39,051 nt of DNA from CAZJCK01 sp964544635 (GTDB taxonomy: Bacteria > Zixibacteria > MSB-5A5 > GN15 > FEB-12), in the NCBI GenBank assembly GCA_964544635.1, contig CAZJCK010000029.1:1-39051 (forward strand), given 5' to 3'. Below, piece by piece: positions 16,226 to 23,733 of this stretch; positions within the stretch are counted from its first letter, which is position 1, and every line of letters begins with the position of its first letter. Under the pieces are notes generated by a model, which had not been told where the DNA came from, did no database searches, and saw only the letters and a list, made by a program, of their open reading frames with translations. The position numbers were made by a program, and so were the translations under genes.

Positions 16226-16260
16226 GGCCCGCCACGATCTCGCTCTGGCGGGCCTTTCTT
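16226..16260 (+). terminator. Rho-independent terminator after the barrel remnant
   Basis: GGCCCGCCA (16226-16234) pairs perfectly with TGGCGGGCC (16246-16254), with an 11-base loop, and is followed by TTTCTT. A textbook intrinsic terminator 30 bases after the stop of the beta-barrel remnant. Confidence 0.8.
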
Positions 16261-16523
16261 ATGTACAGATGATCGGGACAGCCTCCTGCCTGTCATACCT
16301 GTATCGTTCCGTCCGGCGACCAGCACATACGCTCACTGGGGAGCCGTTGCTGGTGCCTTACGGCCAGGGTTGACAGCGCGAGCATCACATCATTACAGGG
16401 CAGTAGTGCGCTGTCGCACAACACACTAACCTGCCGGAGTGACGACCAAAACAACGACCGCGTCGCTCATTCGAGCCGTCGTCATTTGCTGTGCAGGGTG
16501 TCGATGATAAGCAGGGGAGAGGC
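16261..16523. other. intergenic region with minus-strand terminator candidate
   Basis: No supported gene. On the minus strand, downstream of the second anti-sigma gene, an outer stem ACGAC/GTCGT (plus 16454-16458 and 16478-16482) encloses GCTC-ATTC-GAGC (16465-16476). The minus transcript then continues TGTTTTGG, which is a plausible but imperfect terminator. Confidence 0.4.
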
Positions 16524-17192
16524 TCAGCGGATGTCGAAACGGAAACGCGTCGCCGAGAACAACGACTTGTCGGTAACCTCGAGCTGGTACGCTCCCGGTT
16601 CGAGCGTTCCGGCCTCAAAAATGACCGTACCCAATCGTCCCTCGATCAGACCTGTAAATGACGAGTCAACGAACCGCACATCGCCGGCCTCATCGGTGAC
16701 CGAGATGATCAGGGTATCGCCTTGCTGCGCATCGGGTGCTCGGAAAACCAGTGCCACCCCCCGATCCGTGCCGGCCTGTGCTGATCCTGCGCTTCTGGTT
16801 GACGTTAGCAGAATTGTCTGTGGCGAATGCCCCGCCGGGCGGACGTCCGTTTTCAAGCCCTGGTACGCCGGGATCGCCAGCAGTACCAGTGCCAGATACG
16901 CTACCGCCGGGCGCAACAACACCGGACGTTCCGTTGGCCAGATCGCCTCTTTCAGGCTGGTAAGCCAGTCTGTCTTCGACGTTACTTCACGCGCCCCCTG
17001 CGCCGCCAGCTCTCTCACTTCGGTATCCCCGCGCAGCAGTTCGGCTGCCGGCTCAAAAGCCGCCACCGCTTCAAAACAGGCATCACAGCGCAGGAGGTGC
17101 TCTTCGAACCGCTCTCGTTCATTCTCGTCAGTCTGGCCCAGCTCAAAAGCGTGCAGCAGCTTGCCGATGTCAGGATCGATACATTGTGTCAC
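16524..17192 (-). CDS. membrane-anchored zinc-finger anti-sigma factor
   Basis: A 222-residue protein. The N-terminal cytoplasmic part has the ZAS motif H32-x3-C36-x2-C39 (EEHLLRCDACFEAV) with an additional C4. One transmembrane helix lies at about residues 95-110 (PAVAYLALVLLAIPAY). The exported C-terminal part (about 115-222) looks like a small beta-sandwich (DTLIISVTDEAGDVRFVDS, then GTLEPGAYQLEVTDK). The family binds a partner sigma factor and releases it on an envelope signal. Its ATG overlaps the stop of the upstream sigma gene (ATGA), strong evidence for a cognate pair. Unlike the anti-sigma factor at 11545, it has a membrane anchor and no CHAT gene follows. Confidence 0.87.
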   Translation of the reverse strand: MTQCIDPDIGKLLHAFELGQTDENERERFEEHLLRCDACFEAVAAFEPAAELLRGDTEVRELAAQGAREVTSKTDWLTSLKEAIWPTERPVLLRPAVAYLALVLLAIPAYQGLKTDVRPAGHSPQTILLTSTRSAGSAQAGTDRGVALVFRAPDAQQGDTLIISVTDEAGDVRFVDSSFTGLIEGRLGTVIFEAGTLEPGAYQLEVTDKSLFSATRFRFDIR

Positions 17193-17761
17193 AGGGCCGC
17201 CCCCTTCGTCTTAAGACACGCTCTGAGTCGCGATCTACTCCGGTTCAAGGCAACATAGTACTGGTTGGCGTTCATCTTCAGGCGACTGCAGATCTGGTCG
17301 GTGGTGTAACCCTGGTGTGAAAGATTCAGTATCCGCGCGTATCTCGGCTTGGATCTGACCATCTGGCCCAGGCACTCGAGAAGAAGGCGTCGCAGACTCG
17401 AGTCTCCGGACGATGACCCGTCCGGGATCCCCTCATGGAGGGCTATTTGACGGTCGCCCCGCCGTTTCTTGTGCTGCAGGTAGTTGCCGATTTTCATCCT
17501 CAACACTCCGTAGGACCACGGATAGAATCCGCGGGTAAACGTCTCCGTGCGAAACTTCTCGAAGATCGTGGTACAGGCATCCTGCACAAGGTCTTCGGCA
17601 TCCGCCCCTACAGCATATCGTTTGGCAACGTAGCGGAATCTTACGGCGAGTCGTTCGAAAAGCCGCCGCTCGGCTTCCCGGTCACCCCCAATGGCGCGGT
17701 TTACAAGTTCGTCCGGATTGCCCGAACCCGGTTTTATGTTATCTGACCAGTTCAGCTTCAT
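17189..17761 (-). CDS. ECF-type RNA polymerase sigma factor (second copy)
   Basis: A 190-residue sigma70-family protein. Region 2 is at about residues 20-90 (AERRLFERLAVRFRYVAKRY, then DAEDLVQDACTTIFEKFR). Region 4 is at about 135-185 with a helix-turn-helix (YTTDQICSRLKMNANQYYVA). The start is the ATG at 17761, with AGGA just upstream; a TTG at 17779 is unlikely. It forms a two-gene operon with the membrane anti-sigma factor and is divergent from a dockerin-tailed secreted protein gene, which may be under its control (inference). It is only distantly similar to the sigma factor at 12160. Confidence 0.9.
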   Translation of the reverse strand: MKLNWSDNIKPGSGNPDELVNRAIGGDREAERRLFERLAVRFRYVAKRYAVGADAEDLVQDACTTIFEKFRTETFTRGFYPWSYGVLRMKIGNYLQHKKRRGDRQIALHEGIPDGSSSGDSSLRRLLLECLGQMVRSKPRYARILNLSHQGYTTDQICSRLKMNANQYYVALNRSRSRLRACLKTKGAAL

Positions 17762-18103
17762 AATCCTGTTCCAAGTCAAGAGCGCGCTCGATCGGAGTAA
17801 TAGTAAACCGGCGTCCGGTCATATGTTGTAAGGAAACACGTACGTTGGGGCTTCATTTGGGTCGAGCAACGCAGGCTGTCTGAACAGGCATTTGATACCG
17901 AATTTAGCCGCTAAGGGCAACCATTTTAACGGCTTGAGGATATGCCGGCGCAGTCGTGCAAAGGCCTAACCATTACGACCGAATCGTCCGAAAGAGAGTA
18001 TATTCCGACAGCACCCGAACTTTCTGCCGAAAGGGACCGCCCACAGTACGTATAAGAAGCGGAAACGCCCCGTCCATGCACACATGGGGCCGTAAACAAA
18101 TTG
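17762..18103. other. divergent intergenic region between second sigma gene and dockerin gene
   Basis: 342 bases with no supported gene. Two copies of GGAAAC-N16-CAT point toward the dockerin-tailed gene (GGAAAC at 17832-17837 and at 18061-18066). They could be ECF promoter elements, but the second would give almost no leader. A TATAAG lies at about 18050 without a good -35. An imperfect stem GTCGT...ACGAC surrounds GCAAAGGCCTAACC near 17955. None of these is decisive. Confidence 0.4.
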
Positions 18104-19012
18104 ATGCCGATGCAGCTAAGTAACATCTTAATTCTCGCCGCGACTGTCGCCGTTATTCTCTTCATGCCGGCGACCGCCGATGCCCAGGGCTCGATCTTCG
18201 GTTCGGTCCAGAACAGCGATTTCAGTACGCCGCCCGACGGTGCGCTGTCGTTCTTTGGCTTTCTTGACGGCACCGACGAGGAAATCCGCATCGAGAGCTC
18301 CACCGGCGCCGGCTACGACGCCGGCAACTGGTTCGACGACTTCCAGAATTACCTGACCGAAGCCGCCGGTAACCCCTACGACTACTATTTCTACAATGCC
18401 TCGCAAACAGAAGGCTTTCACCTGGCCGGTACCATCCCGAACAACTCCTTCCAGCAGGAAGACGTTACACTGCAGGCAGTCGCCTGGCCAATCCAGCCCG
18501 GCGGTCTGTCCGGCCGCGCCACAACCGACACCAGCGTCATCATCTCATGGCAGTACACGCCGGACCTGGCAATGCATATCTACCGCCGACCGGCCACCTC
18601 CGAAGGCTCCTTCTTTCGCATCGACAACCCGGACGGCGATCTCTCAGATCCCGGTGTGGCCGACAGCCAGTATGTCGATACTGCTGTCGATGGCACCAGT
18701 TTATACGACTACGTGTTGATCGCCGAGGACGCCTCCGGTAATTACTCGCCGCGCTCCTCTGTGGTGACGGTAAACTCCGGATTTGTGAGTTGTTGTGTCG
18801 GTATGACCGGTGATATCAATGGAGACGGCGTCGACGGCAGTCCGCTCGACCTGACGCATCTTGTAGACTTCATGTTTTTCGGCGGTCAACCGCCGACGTG
18901 TGAGGGAGAGGCAGATCTCAATGGCGACGGTATCGCCCCAACTCCGCTCGACCTGACCTACCTTGTCGACAACCTGTTTAACGGCGGCCAGGCGCCGCTG
19001 CCGTGTCAATAG
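18104..19012 (+). CDS. secreted protein with Fn3-like domain and dockerin-like tail
   Basis: A 302-residue exported protein. Signal peptide at residues 1-27 (ILILAATVAVILFMPATADA). Residues about 30-130 form an N-terminal beta-rich domain with no recognised family. Residues about 132-228 look like a fibronectin type III fold (GRATTDTSVIISWQY, YDYVLIAEDASGNYS). The tail has CCVG followed by GDINGDGVDGSPLDL and ADLNGDGIAPTPLDL. The start is ATG 18104 or the second ATG two codons later; no strong ribosome site is visible. It is divergent from the second sigma/anti-sigma pair. Probably a surface-displayed protein; partner unknown. Confidence 0.82.
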   Translation: MPMQLSNILILAATVAVILFMPATADAQGSIFGSVQNSDFSTPPDGALSFFGFLDGTDEEIRIESSTGAGYDAGNWFDDFQNYLTEAAGNPYDYYFYNASQTEGFHLAGTIPNNSFQQEDVTLQAVAWPIQPGGLSGRATTDTSVIISWQYTPDLAMHIYRRPATSEGSFFRIDNPDGDLSDPGVADSQYVDTAVDGTSLYDYVLIAEDASGNYSPRSSVVTVNSGFVSCCVGMTGDINGDGVDGSPLDLTHLVDFMFFGGQPPTCEGEADLNGDGIAPTPLDLTYLVDNLFNGGQAPLPCQ

Positions 19013-19349
19013 CAGGCAACAACCGAATTCCGGGCGCTTCGCCCGGCGCCAGTCCGCCGCTCCCAACAGCAGGAAAATCACAGCGATAACTACGGCAGAA
19101 ACGTGGATGGCCAATCGATACTCCTGATTTCAGGCGGATTGTACTGGGGCCAAGATACGCCGACCATGCAAGCGGTCAAGGCAAATGGACCGGGCTGCCC
19201 GATCCCGCATGACGGAAATCCTTTCAACGGCAGAGCGGAAAGGGTTTCTGGGCAACTGTCACAAACAGTTCCGGGAGACGATCGCTTACCACCACTCATC
19301 GCATTGTAAACCAACAACTTAGATTCGCAGGAGGGCCGTCCAGCCGGTT
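19013..19349. other. non-coding region with several hairpins upstream of the pse cluster
   Basis: No supported gene. After the dockerin gene, CCGGGCG (19030-19036) pairs with CGCCCGG (19040-19046) without a T-tract. Further on, a 13-bp imperfect stem with two G-U pairs joins 19213-19225 to 19238-19250. It is followed directly by AACTGT (19254-19259) with ACAGTT (19265-19270). The tandem hairpins suggest a structured RNA or termination region; I do not recognise a known riboswitch class. Confidence 0.4.
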
Positions 19350-19365
19350 TGGCACACGGCTTGTA
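19350..19365 (+). promoter_or_regulatory. candidate sigma54-type promoter for the pse cluster
   Basis: TGGCAC (19350-19355), five bases, then TTGTA (19361-19365) matches the -24/-12 consensus TGGCAC-N5-TTGCA in all but the C of the -12 GC. It lies about 104 bases before the first gene of the pseudaminate cluster. An imperfect inverted repeat (TGTAC/GTACAGCC, 19358-19393) overlaps the expected start site. Confidence 0.35.
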
Positions 19366-19468
19366 CTGTACCCCAGCGAGTAATTGTACAGCCGGCCGCT
19401 TCGAGCTTTTTGTTGAATCGCTCGACTCGCCCGGATACGTTGGCGCAACAAGATAAAGGAATTCGCCT

Positions 19469-20578
19469 ATGTTGACAGGGAAGTCAATCCTGGTGACCGG
19501 AGGAACCGGCTCCTTCGGCAAGAAGTTTATATCGACCATCCTCCAACGCCACAGTTCTGTCCGCCGCCTCGTGGTCTATTCTCGCGACGAGCTCAAACAG
19601 TTCGAGATGGCACAGATGTATCCGCCCGACCGGTATCCGCAACTGCGCTATTTCATTGGCGATGTCCGCGACCGCGAACGGCTGATTCAGGCGATGGAGG
19701 GAATCGATATCGTCGTCCACGCCGCCGCCCTTAAACAGGTGCCGGCCTGCGAATACAATCCGTTCGAGGCGATCAAGACCAATGTCCTGGGCGCCCAGAA
19801 TGTGATTGACGCCTGTATCAAGAACAATGTCAGCCGTGTCGTCGCCCTCTCAACCGACAAGGCGGCCGCCCCCATAAACCTGTACGGCGCCACCAAGCTC
19901 TGCTCCGACAAACTGTTCACCGCCGCCAATAGTTATAAAGGCTCCCGCGACTTGCAGTTTTCGGTCGTCCGCTACGGCAACGTCATGGGCAGCCGAGGCT
20001 CCGTCATACCGTTCTTTATCAACAAGCGCAATGAGGGTGTTATTCCGATCACCGACGAAAACATGACCCGCTTCAACATTACGCTTGCAGATGGAGTCAG
20101 CCTGGTGCTGTACGCCCTCGCTCACATGTGGGGCGGCGAAATCTTCGTGCCGAAAATCCCCAGCTATCGCATCACCGATCTTGCCGAGGCGATCGCACCC
20201 GACTGCGAACGCACCGTTGTCGGTATCCGCCCCGGGGAAAAGCTGCACGAGGAGATGATCACCGAAACCGACGCCCTGCACACTCTGGAACTTGAGAATC
20301 ACTATGTCATCCTGCCGACCACACCGCTGTGGGACGAGACCTCGTATCTCGAAATCCACCACGGCCGTCGCTGCCCGCAGGGCTTCTCCTACTCCAGCGG
20401 TACCAATGCCGACTGGCTCAGCGTACAGGAGTTGCGCCGCCTCATCCGCGACCACTGCGATCCGACATTTACCATTGATGCTGCGGCTGAAGCTACCGAC
20501 ACCGAAGGCAAGCGGCGTATGACATTGCGTGCAAACGAAACGATGACGGACAATGCGCCGGTACTCTCCAACCAGTGA
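19469..20578 (+). CDS. pseB: UDP-GlcNAc 4,6-dehydratase (inverting)
   Basis: First step of CMP-pseudaminic acid synthesis: UDP-GlcNAc is dehydrated and epimerised at C5 to the 4-keto-6-deoxy-L-arabino sugar. 369 residues. Rossmann loop VTGGTGSFGKKF (residues 9-20). The active-site residues D130, K131, Y139 and K143 in STDKAAAPINLYGATKL match the D/K and YxxxK pattern of PseB/FlaA1. RYGNVMGSRGSVIP is also characteristic. AAGGA about 10 bases upstream supports the ATG. It opens a long plus-strand cluster; pseC follows closely. The C-terminal extension after about residue 330 is longer than in the compact homologues. Confidence 0.95.
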   Translation: MLTGKSILVTGGTGSFGKKFISTILQRHSSVRRLVVYSRDELKQFEMAQMYPPDRYPQLRYFIGDVRDRERLIQAMEGIDIVVHAAALKQVPACEYNPFEAIKTNVLGAQNVIDACIKNNVSRVVALSTDKAAAPINLYGATKLCSDKLFTAANSYKGSRDLQFSVVRYGNVMGSRGSVIPFFINKRNEGVIPITDENMTRFNITLADGVSLVLYALAHMWGGEIFVPKIPSYRITDLAEAIAPDCERTVVGIRPGEKLHEEMITETDALHTLELENHYVILPTTPLWDETSYLEIHHGRRCPQGFSYSSGTNADWLSVQELRRLIRDHCDPTFTIDAAAEATDTEGKRRMTLRANETMTDNAPVLSNQ

Positions 20579-20625
20579 CACCGGCGACTGAATACGGATT
20601 AACTCGGGGAAAAGGACTTCCCGTT

Positions 20626-21855
20626 ATGACTACCACACTGACCGAACGCTACCTGCCGTACGGCCGACAAACTGTCACCGATGACGACGTCAAAGCCGTC
20701 GTCGACGTACTCCGCTCCGACTTTCTAACCCAGGGTCCGGCTGTCGAGACCTTCGAGCGCGCCCTGGCGGAAAAGATCGGCGCCCGCGAGGTGGTGACCT
20801 GTGCCAACGGTACTGCCGCCCTGCACCTGGCCATGCTCTCGCTCGGCCTGCAGCCGGGCCAGGCGGTGCTGACCACGCCCAATACCTTCGTCGCCACCGC
20901 CAACGCCGCCCGCTATGTGGGCGCCGAGGTGGAATTCGCTGACATTAATCCGACCACCGGCCTCATTGACGTCGCCCAGATCGAACAGGCGCTCGAACTC
21001 GACCTTCAGCGCCGGATCAAGGTAATCGCACCGGTTCATTTCGCCGGCCAGCCAGTGGATATGCCGGCGGTACGAAAACTCGCCGAAAAGCATCGCGCCT
21101 GGGTTGTCGAAGACGCCTGCCATGCCCTTGGCGCGACCTATGAAGCGGAGTCACAGCTTCACACCATCGGCAGTTGCCAACATTCCGATATGACCGTCTT
21201 CAGTTTCCATCCGGTCAAGCATGTTGCCGCCGGCGAAGGTGGCGCCATTGCCACCAACGACACTGACCTCGCCGACCGCCTCCGCCGCCTGCGCAACCAC
21301 GGCCTGACAAAAACCGACTTCCTGTTTGAAAACGAAGCCTTTGCCCACAATGGGGACATCAACCCGTGGTACTACGAGCTGCCCTACCTCGGCTACAACT
21401 ATCGCCTGTCCGACATCCATGCCGCCCTGGGCGCCACCCAGCTTTCACGTCTCGACGAATCGGTCGCCAGGCGCATCGAGCTGGCCCTCTTCTACAACCG
21501 TCTGATCACCGAACGATTTGCACCGGACGAAGTCCGTTCCCTCAAGCAGGCGCCCGGCGTGCGTAATGCCTACCATCTCTATGTTGTCCTTATCGATTTC
21601 GACCGTCTCGGCACCACTCGCGCCGACGTCATGAACGCGCTCCGCGAGCGCTCCATCGGCACGCAGGTTCATTACATCCCGGTATCGTCACAACCGTACT
21701 ACCGTAACCGCTACAACCTGAATCCGAACCAGTTCATGGGCGCCGCCGAATATTATCGCCAGGCCCTCACGCTGCCGCTCTTCCCGGAAATGAACGAACA
21801 GGACGTTGAACGGGTCGTCGACCAGCTGGCGACAGTTCTCCGGGGGATCGCATGA
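20626..21855 (+). CDS. pseC: UDP-4-amino-4,6-dideoxy-N-acetyl-beta-L-altrosamine transaminase
   Basis: PLP-dependent aminotransferase of the DegT/DnrJ/EryC1 family, second step of the pseudaminate pathway. 409 residues. It begins YLPYGRQTVTDDDVKAVVDV, with the substrate-binding segment ANGTAALHLA. The PLP lysine is K198 in FSFHPVKHVAAGEGG, followed by RLRNHGLTK and GYNYRLSDIHAALG, all diagnostic. The ATG at 20626 is chosen for AAGGA 9 bases upstream; a GTG overlapping the pseB stop would add 17 residues. It overlaps pseF by 4 bases (ATGA). Confidence 0.94.
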   Translation: MTTTLTERYLPYGRQTVTDDDVKAVVDVLRSDFLTQGPAVETFERALAEKIGAREVVTCANGTAALHLAMLSLGLQPGQAVLTTPNTFVATANAARYVGAEVEFADINPTTGLIDVAQIEQALELDLQRRIKVIAPVHFAGQPVDMPAVRKLAEKHRAWVVEDACHALGATYEAESQLHTIGSCQHSDMTVFSFHPVKHVAAGEGGAIATNDTDLADRLRRLRNHGLTKTDFLFENEAFAHNGDINPWYYELPYLGYNYRLSDIHAALGATQLSRLDESVARRIELALFYNRLITERFAPDEVRSLKQAPGVRNAYHLYVVLIDFDRLGTTRADVMNALRERSIGTQVHYIPVSSQPYYRNRYNLNPNQFMGAAEYYRQALTLPLFPEMNEQDVERVVDQLATVLRGIA

Positions 21856-22586
21856 GCAGTGTGATCATCGTGCAGGCCCGCATGGGCTCCAGTCGCCTTC
21901 CAGGCAAAGTGCTCAAGCCGATTCTCGGTCGTCCGATGCTCGACTTGCAGATCGAACGGCTCTCGCGTGTAAAGAACGCCGACGATATCATCGTCGCCAC
22001 CAGCACCTCCTTTGGCGACAATCCTATCGAAGAGCTTTGCCGCGATCTCGCCGTTCCGTGCTTTCGAGGCTCTGAAGACGATGTCCTGGCTCGCTACTAC
22101 GACGCGGCCCTCTCGGTTGGTGCCAAAACGATCGTGCGTGTCACCGGCGACTGCCCGCTCACCGATGCCGAACTGATCGACCAGATCATCTCCGAATACC
22201 GCCGCCGCAATCAGCCGGCTGACTACTGCTCCAACACGGTAGAGCGTACTTATCCGCGCGGCCTCGACACCGAAGTGTTCTCGATGAACGCCCTCCGACG
22301 CGCCTTCCACGAAGCAACCGAGCAGTCCGATCGCGAGCACGTTACGCCGTACATCTGGCGCCAACCCAAAAAGTTTCGCCTGCGACACGTTACCGATGCC
22401 GAGGACAACTCGCGCTATCGCTGGACCGTCGACACCGTCCCCGACCTCGTTCTTGTACGCAAACTGTTCGAAGCGCTGTATCCGCACAAACCGGAATTTA
22501 CCTGGCGAGATTGCCTCGCACTCATGCAACAGAATCCGGAATGGGCCGACATCAACGCCGACATTAAGCAGAAAGCGGTGCTCTGA
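21852..22586 (+). CDS. pseF: CMP-pseudaminic acid synthetase-like cytidylyltransferase
   Basis: A 244-residue nucleotidyltransferase of the CMP-sugar synthetase/SpsF family. The N-terminal CTP-binding segment IIVQARMGSSRLPGKVLKPI is diagnostic, followed by RGSEDDVLARYYDAA and RVTGDCPLTDAELID. In the pathway it activates pseudaminic acid with CTP. Some SpsF-like proteins act in other sugar pathways, but its position between pseC and pseG makes PseF the best call. Coupled to pseC (ATGA) and overlapping pseG by one base. Confidence 0.87.
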   Translation: MSSVIIVQARMGSSRLPGKVLKPILGRPMLDLQIERLSRVKNADDIIVATSTSFGDNPIEELCRDLAVPCFRGSEDDVLARYYDAALSVGAKTIVRVTGDCPLTDAELIDQIISEYRRRNQPADYCSNTVERTYPRGLDTEVFSMNALRRAFHEATEQSDREHVTPYIWRQPKKFRLRHVTDAEDNSRYRWTVDTVPDLVLVRKLFEALYPHKPEFTWRDCLALMQQNPEWADINADIKQKAVL

Positions 22587-23677
22587 TGCATATCGCCATA
22601 CGTACCGATGCATCCATTCTGATCGGCTCCGGCCACGTTATGCGTTGCCTGACCCTTGCTGACGGCCTGCGACGACAGGGCCATACAGCCACTTTTATTT
22701 GTCGCGACCACGTCGGCAACCTGATTACACAGATTGCGAAAGCCGGCTTCGACTTTGTCGTCCTGCCGGCCATTGATCATCCGATTACCGGCACCAACCC
22801 CGATGATTACGCCGCCTGGCTGAGCGTTCCGCAGCACATTGATGCCGACGCCACCCTCGCGGCCCTCAATTTCAACCCCGACTGGCTGGTCATCGATCAT
22901 TATGGTATCGATGCCGAGTGGGAGACTGCCGTGCGACCGGCCGCCGGACATATCCTGGTCATTGACGATCTGGCCAACCGCAGGCACGATTGCGATGTCA
23001 TCCTCGACCAGAACTTCATCCACAACGCCGCCAAGCGCTACGACGGCCTCGTACCGCCGAACTGCACACCGTTGATCGGGCCCAACTATGCCCTCCTGCG
23101 TGACGAATTCCAAATCGCCCGCAAAGAGGCCGCCGCCGAACAGGGCGCCTGTCGCGTGAACGTGTTCTTCGGCGGCGTCGACGCCACCGGCGAAACCGTC
23201 AAGTTCCTCGACGCTATCATCGACGGTGGTTTCGAGGATTGCCGGTTCGATGTCGTGGTGGGCGCCAAAAACCAGCGACGTAACCGTATCCTCAAGCTGG
23301 CCTCGCTTCACGGCGGCGTGTCGATCCATGAAAACGTCGAACACATGGCGAAGCTCTTCAGCCGTGCCACCGTTGCCCTCGGCGCCGGCGGCACTACCGT
23401 CTGGGAACGCTGCTGCATCGGTTTGCCGATGCTGCTCGTCGCTATCGCCGATAACCAGGTCGCCATCTCCCGGGAGGTCGAGCAGGCCGGGGCGGCGAAG
23501 TATCTGGGCCGGGCCAGCGAGATTTCCGGCGGCGACATGGCCGATGCCCTCGTTCAACTGCTTGAAGACAAGGACCGGGTCATCGGGATGCGTGAGGCTG
23601 CCCGACGGCTCGCCGACGGTAACGGTTGCGAGCGCGTGATCGCCGCCATGACCAAAAGAGTGGGCGTCGCAAGCTGA
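22586..23677 (+). CDS. pseG: UDP-2,4-diacetamido-2,4,6-trideoxy-beta-L-altropyranose hydrolase
   Basis: Fourth step of the pathway: removal of UDP from the diacetamido sugar. GT-B-like fold with the hallmark RTDASILIGSGHVMRCLTLA at residues 6-25. LVIDHYGID and FFGGVDATGE follow, and ALGAGGTTVWERCCIGLPML sits in the C-terminal half. At 363 residues it is longer than compact PseG but too short to include a fused PseH acetyltransferase. It overlaps pseF by one base. Assignment is firm from the N-terminal signature and context. Confidence 0.93.
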   Translation: MHIAIRTDASILIGSGHVMRCLTLADGLRRQGHTATFICRDHVGNLITQIAKAGFDFVVLPAIDHPITGTNPDDYAAWLSVPQHIDADATLAALNFNPDWLVIDHYGIDAEWETAVRPAAGHILVIDDLANRRHDCDVILDQNFIHNAAKRYDGLVPPNCTPLIGPNYALLRDEFQIARKEAAAEQGACRVNVFFGGVDATGETVKFLDAIIDGGFEDCRFDVVVGAKNQRRNRILKLASLHGGVSIHENVEHMAKLFSRATVALGAGGTTVWERCCIGLPMLLVAIADNQVAISREVEQAGAAKYLGRASEISGGDMADALVQLLEDKDRVIGMREAARRLADGNGCERVIAAMTKRVGVAS

Positions 23678-23733
23678 CCATGAGCATTGTAAGGCATACG
23701 AAAGAACCAGAGGACACAAAGCAGGGAAGAGGC

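Noticed and set aside
17925..17990. Possible c-di-GMP (GEMM-type) riboswitch: AAGGGCAACC and GCAAAGGCCTAACC resemble parts of the motif
   Set aside because: The segment between GCAAAG and GCCTAA that forms the conserved second stem is absent, and the P1b tetraloop stem cannot be drawn. Resemblance is limited to short strings.
17832..18086. Two GGAAAC-N16-CAT elements as ECF promoters for the Fn3-dockerin gene
   Set aside because: The strings are short and the downstream copy would start transcription almost at the ATG, so two chance hits in 340 bases are not convincing. Mentioned in the gap entry only.
22415..23719. Long antisense frame opposite pseG (over 400 codons)
   Set aside because: It mirrors the codon bias of pseG in GC-rich DNA; the sense strand encodes an unmistakable PseG with overlapping neighbours.
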